Positions 40,139-50,076 are shown, counted from the first letter of the stretch. The stretch is DNA of 64,000 bases from Gammaproteobacteria bacterium (GCA_015487785.1 WFPC01000054.1:1-64000), one strand, 5' to 3'. A program made the numbers and translations. The notes: generated by a model from the sequence alone, not told the origin.

Positions 40139-41298
40139 ATCCCCCGCCACAGTGGGTGCTGCTCCAGCAAGTCACCGGCCAGGCGGCGAATCGCCTCGCG
40201 CGGCGGACCGTCACCGGCGGCTTCCACACGGCGCTCGAACAGCACCGGATAATAGTCTTCATCCTCGTCCTCGTCCCAACCTACCGCCTGCAATACCCGG
40301 CGCCCTGCTTCCGGCAAGGCCTCGTCCAGCCGCCGCCCGGACAGCAACCCCCACACCCCGGTCCAGCAACGTGCCAGAGTCAGGGGATGGTAGCCACCAC
40401 CACCCAACACCGCCAGTCGAGGCACGCCATGGGGATGTCGCGGCGCACTGTGCAACACCTCTTCCACCAGCTCGAGGAAAAAGCCGGTGGAAATGGCGAA
40501 CTTGCCCAGGGGATCGGGCAACAGGATATCGGTGCCCGCCTGCAACACCACCGCATCGGGCTGGAAGGCGCGCAACACCCGGGGCCACAACTGCCCGAAA
40601 ATCCAGCGGTATTCACCATCGCGCGTTGCCTTGGGCAGGGGCACGTTGAGGGCATTGCCCAGCACCCCCCAGTCGCGCCAGCCGCCACCGATGAAGGGAT
40701 AGGCATAGGCGGTGTCCATGTGCAGGGAGAAGGTGAGCACCTGCTCGTCGTCGCGAAAGGCCAGCTCCACACCGTCGCCATGATGGGCATCGATATCCAG
40801 GTACAACACCCGCCAGCCTTCCCTGCGCAAGCGCATGATGGCCAGCACCGGGTCGTTGAAGAAACAGAAACCCCGCGCCTGGTCGGGCAAGGCATGGTGC
40901 ATGCCACCGGCGGGACTGAAGGCCAGATACCCCGCCAGCACCTGCTCGGCAGCTTGGATACTGCCACCGGTGGCAGTGGCCGGCGTGGTGAAGAAATCGT
41001 GGAAATAGGGATTTTCCAGGTTACCGATATTGTGCCGCTGACGACTGGCCCGGCTGACCTTGCCCGCCCGCTCGGCCGCCTGCATGGCCTCGATATATTC
41101 CGCCGTATGGAACCAGGCCAGCTCGTCCTCGCTGGCCCGGCGTGAAACGAGATATTCCTCCGCGCTCAGGGCCGCATAACTGTGAATGAGATCCAGGGTC
41201 AGCGACACCCGCGGGATGGCCAGGGGATGGTTGGCGGCATAGCGATGCCTGCGATAGCGCTCGGCGGCAATGAAACGGGCCGGCCAGGTCTCAGTCAA
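40132..41298 (-). CDS. Histone deacetylase / acetoin utilization (AcuC-like) family protein
   Basis: GGMHHA, GFCFFND, LDIDAHHGDGVE, LQAGTD, GGGGYHP; TTG start inferred, overlapping the upstream gene. Confidence 0.88.
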   Translation of the reverse strand: MTETWPARFIAAERYRRHRYAANHPLAIPRVSLTLDLIHSYAALSAEEYLVSRRASEDELAWFHTAEYIEAMQAAERAGKVSRASRQRHNIGNLENPYFHDFFTTPATATGGSIQAAEQVLAGYLAFSPAGGMHHALPDQARGFCFFNDPVLAIMRLRREGWRVLYLDIDAHHGDGVELAFRDDEQVLTFSLHMDTAYAYPFIGGGWRDWGVLGNALNVPLPKATRDGEYRWIFGQLWPRVLRAFQPDAVVLQAGTDILLPDPLGKFAISTGFFLELVEEVLHSAPRHPHGVPRLAVLGGGGYHPLTLARCWTGVWGLLSGRRLDEALPEAGRRVLQAVGWDEDEDEDYYPVLFERRVEAAGDGPPREAIRRLAGDLLEQHPLWRGMT

Positions 41299-41695
41299 GC
41301 CGCCCTTCCTGTTCGCACCGGGAACGCAGGTAGAGATAGATATGGCGTGCGGTACGCACCGCCATGCGCGCCGGCGCCCGGGGCAGGGCATCGAGTCGCC
41401 CAAGTTGCAGACAATTGTGGTAATAGACCAGTTCGCGCACATTGTCGCGCACGGTATTGAGGCTGGGGTCGCCCTTGACGAAAGCCTTGAACACCTCCAG
41501 CAGATCGTCACTGTCACAGGGCGACTTGCCACAGTGTGCCGCATAGGCATTGAGCAGGCCGGCCACCACCTGCTGAACCTGGGGCAGGATGTCTTCCAGT
41601 GTCGGCGCGGCCTGCTCGCTCACGGCCTGCTCCAGCCCCTGCAACTGCTCATCCAACGCCTCCAGCCGCCTGGACAAGATCGAGTTGGCATCCAT
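41291..41695 (-). CDS. Hypothetical protein, overlaps the HDAC-family gene
   Basis: 134-aa ORF overlapping the next gene; no recognised domain. Confidence 0.65.
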   Translation of the reverse strand: MDANSILSRRLEALDEQLQGLEQAVSEQAAPTLEDILPQVQQVVAGLLNAYAAHCGKSPCDSDDLLEVFKAFVKGDPSLNTVRDNVRELVYYHNCLQLGRLDALPRAPARMAVRTARHIYLYLRSRCEQEGRLD

Positions 41696-41977
41696 TCAGG
41701 CGCTCAGTACATTGTTGATGCCGCCGGCATTGTGGACCTGGTCGAAGCCCATGCTGCGCAGGATCATCTGCGCCTGGGCACTGCGTCCGCCGGTCATGCA
41801 ATACACCACCACCGGCTTGTCCCGGTCCAGTTCGGCGGCCTGCTGGGGCAGCAATTGCACCGGGATGTTCTTCGCCCCCGGCGCCGCGCCACGACTGTAC
41901 TCGGCAGGGGAACGCACATCCACCAATTGCGCCCCCTGGGCCAGCAGTTTGCGCAACTCGTTGGCGGGAATGAACAT
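41696..41977 (-). CDS. Rhodanese-like domain protein
   Basis: AQLVDVRSPAEYSRGAAPGAKNIPVQLL, VVYCMTGGRSAQAQMIL. Confidence 0.88.
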   Translation of the reverse strand: MFIPANELRKLLAQGAQLVDVRSPAEYSRGAAPGAKNIPVQLLPQQAAELDRDKPVVVYCMTGGRSAQAQMILRSMGFDQVHNAGGINNVLSA

Positions 41978-42141
41978 GGCAATCTCCTCTGGCAGAAACA
42001 TTAGTAAACTCTAATATTTTAACCGACCATTTCAGTCTTGTATAGCCCGAATCACCTCGCCTGACCGAGCTCGACGCGTCCACCTTGCCCGAAACAAGCT
42101 TATTAACTATTATTTTTGTAATGAAACGAAGGAGGCCGATC

Positions 42142-45100
42142 ATGCGTACACTCCTCCCCTGGCCCTTGATTCTGACTTGGGTGGCCATACTCCTCCCCTC
42201 CTTGACCCATGCCAACACCCCGCCTCCAGATCCTTTTGCCCTGCTGGGCTTCGTGGAGAACCGTGGGCAGGCCCCGCAAGCGGTCTTCGCCTATACGCCG
42301 ACCCGTGCCGGGTTGAGTCAGGTCACCCGGGATGGCCGCCTGATTCATCAGATCCGTACCGGAGACGGCCGGCCGGTCCGTCTCGAGGAACGCTTCTCCC
42401 GCAAGCCGCTGCGACCCCGTTCCCTGTCCAAGGCGCCGGCCCGGGTCAGCTTTTTCACCGGCGCCAAGCCCAAGGCCTGGCACCGCGACATTCCCACCCA
42501 TGGAGCCATCGAACTGGGAGAGGCGGTGCCGGGGGTGCGCGTCCAGCTCCTGGCGCGACCGGGCAACCTGGAGAAGCGCTTCCACCTCGCCCCGGGCACC
42601 AACCCCGACGCCGTCTCCATCCGCCTGCAAGGTGCCCGTAGTCTGAGCGTGGAGCAAGACGGCCGGCTGCGGGTGGAAACCGCGGAAGGCACCGTGCATT
42701 TCACCGCCCCGGTGGCCTGGCAGACCCGCCCCGGCGGCGGCCGGGATCCCGTGGAGGTGGCCTACGTGGTGCGCGGCGAGCGCTACGGCTTCCGTCTCGG
42801 GCCGCATGACCCAAAACGGGAGGTGGTCATCGACCCCCTGCTGGGAACTGCTCTGCTGCGCGAGTCCGCGGCATCGGTGGATGATCTGACCGTAGACCCC
42901 TTCGGCGACGTATTCATCGTCGGCAGCACCCACGGCTCCAACCTGCAAGCCCTGGCCTCCGGCACCTACGACACCACTGCCGACGGCGGCAACACCGGGG
43001 AAACGGCCGGTTTCATCGCCAAGTTCTCGCGCGACCTGACCCAGCTCCTTGCTCTCACTTTCCTGGGCGGCGCACGGGACAATGTCGACAAAGGTGCCTA
43101 CGATGCCTACACCCATCTCACTGCCGTGGCCACCAATACCCAGGGCGATGTCTTCGTCGCCGGTTATACCAACACCGAGGACTTCCCCATCGTGAATCCG
43201 ACTAGCAAGAGCACCATCGCCCTGAGGAAGTCTTTCGGTGGTTACGAGTTCGTCGTCGCCCGCCTCTCCAACGATCTCGACCAGCTCACCGCCAGCGCTT
43301 ATCTCTCCGGCAAAGGCAACGAGGGCTCTAACGGTCTTTCTTTTTCTCGTGATAGTTATGTCGGCCAGGTAGATATTGCTCTGGCCCCGGACGAACAGAC
43401 TCTCTATCTGGCCGGCGTCTCCAGCTCAACGGATCTGCCCACCAACCAGGGCAGCGCAGGCGACGCCAATCCGCCGGCCTACATGCCCGTGGATCCCCAT
43501 CCAGGGCAATACGGCTACGATTGTTACTTGGCACAGCTTCCCCTGGATTTCACCACAGTCAACGCCACCTGGGTCGGCAACAATAACGGGAACTGGGCCA
43601 TGAGTTGTTATCTCGTTGGAACCGACAGCATCGGTTCGGTGTTCGTGGCCGGTTATGGCCGTGGTCAGTTCGAAGACGGTATCACGGGCCACGCCACCAG
43701 CCAGAATCCCGGCGACAATGTCTATGGCGATCTGCAGGATACGATCGTAGTCCGTTTCTCCGCCGATCTGCGCACCCTGCACAACGGCACCTTCCTGGGC
43801 GCCTCCAACGGCTGCTTCGAGTGCGACAATCCCGATCGCCCCTGGGACATGGTGATCACCGATGCCGCCGAGGTCATCCTGGTGGGTGAGACCCCCATCC
43901 CGCCAGCCGACAAGCCTGAGTTGACCCTGTTCCCCACCACGCCCGGTGCCCTCATTACGCAAACTTCATCGGCCCCGTCAAATATCAACGTTGGCTACGT
44001 CGCCCGTCTGGACAACAGTCTGCAACTGCAGGCCGCCACCCTGCTGCATCTTTGCCCCACTGGCGATCAAGGAATGCCGGACTGTGAACAAGGTGGTAGC
44101 GGTTATGCCACCGCGGTGGATTTCTACAGCTATTATGATGACAACGGTCAGACCCGTCGCGATATCTTCGTCGCCTATTCACAATTTGGATTGACCGTGG
44201 GCCGTCCCGGGGCCTACATGAGTCTGCCCTGGGGTATGAAGTTTCTTGGCAATCTTAGTCTGCATCGCCTGAGCGAGGATCTCTCGAGTCGTCTCGCCGC
44301 CACTGATTTTTGGACAACCGCAGACTTTCCTCACCTGGCCTTCTCAGAGACCTACTTCGATGGCAGCAGAAACCAGAGCGATCCGCGTATCTACGCAGGG
44401 TTCAGCGCATATTATGCCCTGCAACACCCACAAGGCTTCGCCGGGCCTGATGGCACCGATGTCTTCGGCGTGCCTTTCAGGGATGCGGGTCCCTTCATCA
44501 TTGCCCTGGATCCGAATCTTTCCGCAGGGGATGCCCCCAGCCTCGTATTCGCCTCAACCGAATCCGTCGATCTCGGCTACCTGCCCGGAAGTACCACCAC
44601 GGCCCCAGCCGCCCTCCCCGCCCTTGTCAACAACAGCAACGACACCCTTACCTTGTATACGGGATACTTCGAAGACAACGGCCTGGGAGCCAGCTGGGGC
44701 TTCACCAACGGTGTCAACAGCTGTTTGCCCCAACCCTTCATCCTCAACCCCGGGGCGAGTTGCGTGATCTACGTGAATGCAATGAGCAGCGTCACCGACC
44801 CGGTCACCTTCCGGGCACGGCTGCACCTGGTCACCAATGACCCCAACGGCGCCATCCTCACCAGCCCTGACATCACCGTGCGCGCCACCCCTGTGCTCCT
44901 CACCTACAGCGGCAGTTACATCAGTGCCATCGACTACCTGGGTGAAGGGCTGGATTTCGGCATCGCGGATGTGGGCAACAGTGAGCAGCGCACCGTCACC
45001 GCCCGCTCGCGCATCGATGGCCTCCAGTTCGGCCAGATCACGCTGGGCACCTCGGGCCCCTTCTCGGTCGACACGGACACCTGTAGCGGTCAAACCCTCA

Positions 45101-45435
45101 ACGAGGGTAACCGTTGCACCGTCACTGTCCGCTACCAACCCGTCAGCGCCGGTGCCCATGAAGCCATCCTGGACTTCGCCGACACGATCGGCGGTACCTG
45201 GGTGGCCCTGCGCCTGAGCGGCAGCGGCCAAGCCGGTTCCGGTGGATCCGCTGGCCCCGGTGGCGGCAACACCAGTGGTTCCGGTGGATCCGCTGGCTCT
45301 GGCGGTGGAGGAGGTAATACCGGCGGGCCTGGTGGTAACGGCGGAGGTGGAGGTCTGTTTGGTGCCATCGGTCCCCTGCCCTTGCTGGCGGGACTGATCC
45401 TCACCATCCTCGCCCGGCGCCGACGGCGGCCGTGA
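42142..45435 (+). CDS. Large secreted SBBP-repeat / choice-of-anchor protein with GlyGly-CTERM-like sorting tail
   Basis: AAGGAGG 7 nt before ATG 42142; signal peptide; ENRGQAPQAVFAYTPTRAG; SBBP-like DVFVAGYTNTEDFP blades; C-terminal Gly-rich linker, hydrophobic helix, RRRRRP. Confidence 0.85.
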   Translation: MRTLLPWPLILTWVAILLPSLTHANTPPPDPFALLGFVENRGQAPQAVFAYTPTRAGLSQVTRDGRLIHQIRTGDGRPVRLEERFSRKPLRPRSLSKAPARVSFFTGAKPKAWHRDIPTHGAIELGEAVPGVRVQLLARPGNLEKRFHLAPGTNPDAVSIRLQGARSLSVEQDGRLRVETAEGTVHFTAPVAWQTRPGGGRDPVEVAYVVRGERYGFRLGPHDPKREVVIDPLLGTALLRESAASVDDLTVDPFGDVFIVGSTHGSNLQALASGTYDTTADGGNTGETAGFIAKFSRDLTQLLALTFLGGARDNVDKGAYDAYTHLTAVATNTQGDVFVAGYTNTEDFPIVNPTSKSTIALRKSFGGYEFVVARLSNDLDQLTASAYLSGKGNEGSNGLSFSRDSYVGQVDIALAPDEQTLYLAGVSSSTDLPTNQGSAGDANPPAYMPVDPHPGQYGYDCYLAQLPLDFTTVNATWVGNNNGNWAMSCYLVGTDSIGSVFVAGYGRGQFEDGITGHATSQNPGDNVYGDLQDTIVVRFSADLRTLHNGTFLGASNGCFECDNPDRPWDMVITDAAEVILVGETPIPPADKPELTLFPTTPGALITQTSSAPSNINVGYVARLDNSLQLQAATLLHLCPTGDQGMPDCEQGGSGYATAVDFYSYYDDNGQTRRDIFVAYSQFGLTVGRPGAYMSLPWGMKFLGNLSLHRLSEDLSSRLAATDFWTTADFPHLAFSETYFDGSRNQSDPRIYAGFSAYYALQHPQGFAGPDGTDVFGVPFRDAGPFIIALDPNLSAGDAPSLVFASTESVDLGYLPGSTTTAPAALPALVNNSNDTLTLYTGYFEDNGLGASWGFTNGVNSCLPQPFILNPGASCVIYVNAMSSVTDPVTFRARLHLVTNDPNGAILTSPDITVRATPVLLTYSGSYISAIDYLGEGLDFGIADVGNSEQRTVTARSRIDGLQFGQITLGTSGPFSVDTDTCSGQTLNEGNRCTVTVRYQPVSAGAHEAILDFADTIGGTWVALRLSGSGQAGSGGSAGPGGGNTSGSGGSAGSGGGGGNTGGPGGNGGGGGLFGAIGPLPLLAGLILTILARRRRRP
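45235..45296 (+). repeat. Two direct copies of GGTTCCGGTGGATCCGCTGG, 42 nt apart, in the Gly-rich linker
   Basis: Identical 20-mers at 45235-45254 and 45277-45296. Confidence 0.95.
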
Positions 45436-45536
45436 AACACCACCTCGGCGCCCCAACGCTTGCCGCCAAGAGCCGCGAGGGAATCTGACACTTTTGGCCC
45501 GGCAAACACTTGACAGTCCCGGGACGGGGATTTGTA

Positions 45537-46856
45537 ATGGGCCGAAGTTTCCCACTCGGAGCCGCGTCCTCCTTGAACGACATCCCCCTGAGCGTATTGT
45601 TCGGCGCCCTGATCGTGCTGCTGGTTCTGTCCGCCTTCTTTTCGAGTTCGGAAACCGGGCTGATGACTCTCAACCGTTACCGGCTGCGCCACCTCGCCCG
45701 CAACAAGCACGGCGGCGCCGTGCGCGCCCAACAACTGCTGGAGCGTCCCGACCGTCTGATCGGCTTGATCCTGCTGGGCAACAATTTCGTCAACATCCTG
45801 GCTTCCTCGCTGACCACCGTGATCGCCCTGCGCCTGGGAGGGGAGACCGCCATTGCCATCGGTGCCGGATTGCTCACCCTGGTGATCCTGATTTTCGCCG
45901 AAGTAGCTCCCAAGACCCTGGCCGCCCTGCACCCCGAGCGCATCGCCTTCCCCGCCGCCTATGTCTACCAACCGCTGCTGAAAATCAGCTATCCCCTGGT
46001 CTGGGTGATCAATGGCCTGGCCAATACCGTGCTACGCCTGTTCGGCGTGCATCCGGTCAAGGGCAACGAACAGCAACACCTCACCCGCGAGGAATTGCGC
46101 ACCCTGGTGCACGAGGCCGGCAGCCGCCTGCCCAAGCGCCATCAGGCCATGCTGCTGGGCATCCTCGACCTGGAGAAGGTCACCGTGGAAGACATCATGG
46201 TGCCTCGCAACGAGATCGTCGGCATCGACCTGGAGGACGAGCTGGAGCACATTCTGGAGCAGATGCGCCACAGCGCCCACGGCCGCCTGCCGGTGTACAA
46301 GGGCGACATCGACCACGTGGTCGGGTTCATCAACCTGCGCCATGTGCTGCACCTGGTGAGCCAGCCCGATTTCGACAAGAACATGCTCAAGGACAACCTG
46401 CGCGAGCCCTACTTCATCCCCGAGGGCACCCCGCTGACCACCCAGTTGCTGAACTTCCAGCGCCAGGAACGACGCATCGGGCTGGTGGTGAACGAGTACG
46501 GCGACATTCAGGGGCTGGTGACCCTGGAAGACATCCTGGAGGAAATTGTCGGTGAATTCACCACCGACCTGGCTTCCACCATCAAGGAGGTCCACCCCCA
46601 GCCCGACGGCAGTTTCCTGGTGGACGGCAGCGCCAACATCCGCGAACTCAACCGTCTGATGAACTGGCACCTGCCTACCGACGGCCCCAAGACCCTCAAT
46701 GGCATGATCACCGAATACATGGAGAATATTCCCAAGCCCGGCACCAGCATCAAGATCGCCGGCTATCCCATCGAAGTGGTACAGACCCAGGACAACATGG
46801 TCAAGACCGCCCGCATCACCCCCCCCGATACAGCTTCCCTGGAAGAAAACCCATAA
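45537..46856 (+). CDS. HlyC/CorC family (CNNM-CBS-CorC) transporter
   Basis: SVLFGALIVLLVLSAFFSSSETGLMTLNRYRLRHLARNK, CBS pair, C-terminal EYGDIQGLVTLEDILEEIVGEF; start could instead be TTG 45573. Confidence 0.92.
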   Translation: MGRSFPLGAASSLNDIPLSVLFGALIVLLVLSAFFSSSETGLMTLNRYRLRHLARNKHGGAVRAQQLLERPDRLIGLILLGNNFVNILASSLTTVIALRLGGETAIAIGAGLLTLVILIFAEVAPKTLAALHPERIAFPAAYVYQPLLKISYPLVWVINGLANTVLRLFGVHPVKGNEQQHLTREELRTLVHEAGSRLPKRHQAMLLGILDLEKVTVEDIMVPRNEIVGIDLEDELEHILEQMRHSAHGRLPVYKGDIDHVVGFINLRHVLHLVSQPDFDKNMLKDNLREPYFIPEGTPLTTQLLNFQRQERRIGLVVNEYGDIQGLVTLEDILEEIVGEFTTDLASTIKEVHPQPDGSFLVDGSANIRELNRLMNWHLPTDGPKTLNGMITEYMENIPKPGTSIKIAGYPIEVVQTQDNMVKTARITPPDTASLEENP

Positions 46857-46886
46857 CCCGCGCCACCCACCGGCCACACCAAGCGA

Positions 46887-47216
46887 TCAGCATACTCTGT
46901 CCCAAGCCTCCGGCCAGCACGAATACGTTCCCTTTTGTCCCGGCAACCCAGGGGAACAAAGGGAACAGAACAAAGCGGTCAGAGGAACAAAGGGGTCAGA
47001 GTAATTGATTTTTGCCCGATTCCCGATATTTCGCGGATTTCCGGTCCCCTCCCCGCCGAGAACCCAGATTTTGTTGACCGCATCCCGAATCTCCTTGAGT
47101 TTGTCCAGGTAGACCGGGTAGTCCTCTTCCGTGAAGAAACAGACCTGGCGGTTATTGCCGCGCTGGATGACGTGTTGTGCTATACCGGGTAGGCTCAGGC
47201 GAGAAAGTCGCGCCAT
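46887..47216 (-). pseudogene. RAYT (REP-associated tyrosine transposase) remnant with internal deletion
   Basis: N-terminal MARLSRLSLPGIAQHVIQRGNNRQVCFFTEEDYPVYLDKL is RAYT-like, then jumps to KEIRDAVNKIWVLG, a RAYT C-terminal-like stretch; catalytic HUH region absent. Confidence 0.8.
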
Positions 47217-47290
47217 CGTTTTGCCCTTTCAACTGAGTTTCCCCTACCCTACTGCGGGCAGATAGCAAATCAATTACTCTGACCCCTTTG
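46988..47290. mobile_element. Mini-element bounded by a perfect 24-bp inverted repeat around the RAYT remnant
   Basis: CAAAGGGGTCAGAGTAATTGATTT at 46988-47011 and its exact reverse complement at 47267-47290. Confidence 0.8.
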
Positions 47291-47449
47291 ATACTGACCC
47301 CTTTGATAAAGAGGGCGTCGCCCATCGGGCAGGTCCGGCGTTCGATCCAACCCCCGCGCAATGGCTCGAAACCCTCCATCCACCATCCCCAAACACCACA
47401 ACAGCCGAGAATTGCGCCGGTTCTCGGGATGCGAGCAAACCGGGCAGAT

Positions 47450-48238
47450 TCAATGCAAGGTGGAATGCGCCAGAAAGATCACCAACACCCCCAGCAATAT
47501 CAACAGGATCTGCTGAGCGCTGACGCGCAGCTCGGTGCGCTGGTGCAAGGTGGGAATGAGATCCGCCACCGCCACGTAGATGAAACTGGAGGCCGCAATG
47601 GCCAGCACATAGGGCAGCCAGGCCTGCACCAGGGCCAGCGCGAAATAGGCCAGCAGGGCGCCCAGCACCGTGGTCATGCTCGACAGCACGTTGAACACAA
47701 ACGCCTTGCGACGTGAAAAGCCACTATGCAGCAGAATGGCGAAATCCCCCACTTCCTGCGGGATCTCGTGGGCCGCTACCGCCAGCGCGGTGACCACGCC
47801 CAGGTGCACGTCGGTGAGAAAGGCCGCGGCGATCAGCACACCGTCGATGAAATTGTGGAAGGCATCACCCAGCAACACCAGATGGCCGGCCGGCGCGGGT
47901 GTGTGCGCGTGTGCTTCCTCCGCCGCGCCATGCACCTCGCAGTGGTTGGTATGGCAATGGCGCCACAAGACCATTTTCTCCAACAGGAAAAAGCCCAAGA
48001 GTCCCAGCAGCACGGTGGCACTGAGGGTGTGCGCATCCTCCACTGCGGGTGACTCCAGAGCATGGGGCAAAAGCCCCAGAAAGGCTGCTCCCAGCAAGGC
48101 GCCAATGGCAAAACTCACCAAGTGGGGCAGGGTTCTCTGACGCAGCCTCTCCGGCAGCACCAGAAACAGCGCCGCGGCCAGCACGCTCAGCACACCGCCC
48201 AGCAGGCTGAACAACAGGATCCAGGCAAATAAGCTCAT
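47450..48238 (-). CDS. ZIP family metal transporter
   Basis: LVLLGDAFHNFIDGVLIAAAF, VTALAVAAHEIPQEVGDFAILLHSGFSRRKA. Confidence 0.93.
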   Translation of the reverse strand: MSLFAWILLFSLLGGVLSVLAAALFLVLPERLRQRTLPHLVSFAIGALLGAAFLGLLPHALESPAVEDAHTLSATVLLGLLGFFLLEKMVLWRHCHTNHCEVHGAAEEAHAHTPAPAGHLVLLGDAFHNFIDGVLIAAAFLTDVHLGVVTALAVAAHEIPQEVGDFAILLHSGFSRRKAFVFNVLSSMTTVLGALLAYFALALVQAWLPYVLAIAASSFIYVAVADLIPTLHQRTELRVSAQQILLILLGVLVIFLAHSTLH

Positions 48239-48296
48239 AAGTCCTCCGGCCGCGCATCATACGGCATTCGCTCCATGCTTGCACCCGGATGCCACA

Positions 48297-49028
48297 TCAC
48301 TCCAGCCAGATCAGGCTGGCATTGCGCCCGCAGATGCCGTCGCGCCGATGGGAAAAAAAACGTTCCGGCTCATCATGGGTGCAATACGTCCCGCCATAGA
48401 CCGCGCCCACGCCGGCACGCAACAAGCGGCGCCGCGCCAGGGCGGGCAAATCGGCCAACCAGCGATCGGCCCGCCCGGGCCGGAAGGCCGAATACGCGCC
48501 CTCATCCCCCTCCAGCAGAGCCTGGCGTACCTCCGGCCCCACTTCGAAGCGCGCCGGCCCGATGGTCGGGCCCAGCCAGGCCAGCAAGGCCGCCGGTTCG
48601 CCGGGCCAGGCCGCCACGCCTCGCTCCAGCACACCCGCCGCCAAGCCACGCCAGCCCGCATGCAGGGCCGCCACCCAGCGACCCGCCTCATCACACAGCA
48701 ACACCGGCAGACAATCGGCGGTGAGTACCGCGCACACCACACCCACTGCCTCGCTGAAACTGCCGTCGGCCCGTGCCCCGGCCGTGGCCGTCACCACCTC
48801 GGCTCCGTGCACTTGCCGCAACCAGCAAGGTTCGGCGGGTAACGCCAGCGCCTGGCGCAGGCGGCGGCGATTCTCGGCCACAGCCTGCGGCGCATCCCCC
48901 ACGTGGTCACCCAGGTTGAGACTGGCATAAGCCCCCCGGCTGACACCGCCCCGGCGAGTCGTGGTCAAGGCCTGCACGCGCGTGGGCGCGGGCCAGTCCG
49001 GACGAATGATCTCTATCTCAGTCGTCAT
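48297..49028 (-). CDS. pgeF: Peptidoglycan editing factor PgeF (YfiH / laccase-domain)
   Basis: TTRRGGVSRGAYASLNLGDHVGD, ADCLPVLLCDEAGRWVAALHAGWRGLAAGV, CTHDEPERFFSHRRDG. Confidence 0.94.
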   Translation of the reverse strand: MTTEIEIIRPDWPAPTRVQALTTTRRGGVSRGAYASLNLGDHVGDAPQAVAENRRRLRQALALPAEPCWLRQVHGAEVVTATAGARADGSFSEAVGVVCAVLTADCLPVLLCDEAGRWVAALHAGWRGLAAGVLERGVAAWPGEPAALLAWLGPTIGPARFEVGPEVRQALLEGDEGAYSAFRPGRADRWLADLPALARRRLLRAGVGAVYGGTYCTHDEPERFFSHRRDGICGRNASLIWLE

Positions 49029-49995
49029 GCTGCCGCTCGCTGTCCTCGCGCAATGCACCGAGCAAGGCCACCATGTCCGCCGGACAGGGCGACTCCCATT
49101 GCAGGACTTCGCCGCTCAGGGGGTGGATCAGGCCCAGCAGGCGGGCATGCAGGGCCTGGCGCCGAAAACCTTGCAAAGCCAGGCGCAAGCCCTCCGAACA
49201 ACCGGCCGGCAGGCGCGGACGACCGCCGTAGACCGGATCCCCCACGATGGGATGATGGATATGGCTCATGTGCACCCGGATCTGGTGGGTACGCCCAGTC
49301 TCCAGGCGCAGATCCAGCAGGCTGTGGCCACGAAAACGCTGTGCCACCCGGTAATGGGTACGCGCCGGCCTGCCCCCCGCCACCACGGCCATGCGGGTGC
49401 GCTGGCGGGGATGCCGGCCCAGGGGAGCGTCCACCACGCCGCCGGCGCTCATCACGCCCACCACCACCGCCTGGTAGCGGCGTTCGAAACGGCGCTCCTG
49501 GAGCTGGCGCACCAGTTCGGCATGGGCGGCCAGGCTGCGCGCCACCACCAACAACCCGGTGGTGTCCTTGTCCAGGCGATGCACCACCCCGGCCCGGGGC
49601 AGGGCCTCCAGCTCCGGCGCATGATGCAACAGGGCATTGACCAGGGTACCGTCGGGCGTGCCGGCACCGGGATGCACCACCAGGCCAGCGGGCTTGTCGA
49701 TCACCAGGAGAGCCTCGTCCTCGTAGACGATATTCAGCGGCAAGGCCTGGGCCGCCCATTCGCCGGTGGCCGCCTCCGCCAGGGCCTGGCCCTGGCAAAA
49801 CACGACACGCTCGCCACCGAACACCCGGTCCTTGGCCCGGGCCGGGCGCCTATCCAGCGTGATGAGCCCCTGCTTGAGCCACTGCTGCAGGCGGCTGCGG
49901 GAATATTCGGGAAACAGCTCCACCAACGCCTGATCCAGCCGGCGGCTGCCGCCCGCGGGCACCCACCTGACGATCTCGTCTTGCTCTCGCGACAT
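49018..49995 (-). CDS. rluD: 23S rRNA pseudouridine synthase RluD
   Basis: S4-like N-terminus, GVVHRLDKDTTGLLVVARS, LETGRTHQIRVHMSHIHHPIVGDPVYGG. Confidence 0.94.
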   Translation of the reverse strand: MSREQDEIVRWVPAGGSRRLDQALVELFPEYSRSRLQQWLKQGLITLDRRPARAKDRVFGGERVVFCQGQALAEAATGEWAAQALPLNIVYEDEALLVIDKPAGLVVHPGAGTPDGTLVNALLHHAPELEALPRAGVVHRLDKDTTGLLVVARSLAAHAELVRQLQERRFERRYQAVVVGVMSAGGVVDAPLGRHPRQRTRMAVVAGGRPARTHYRVAQRFRGHSLLDLRLETGRTHQIRVHMSHIHHPIVGDPVYGGRPRLPAGCSEGLRLALQGFRRQALHARLLGLIHPLSGEVLQWESPCPADMVALLGALREDSERQHDD

Positions 49996-50076
49996 ATTTT
50001 GTGCTCACCTGATCGAAATCGGAGCAGAACAGTTTATACTATGGCCTGTTTAGCAACGAAGCCGATTTCCCATCCC

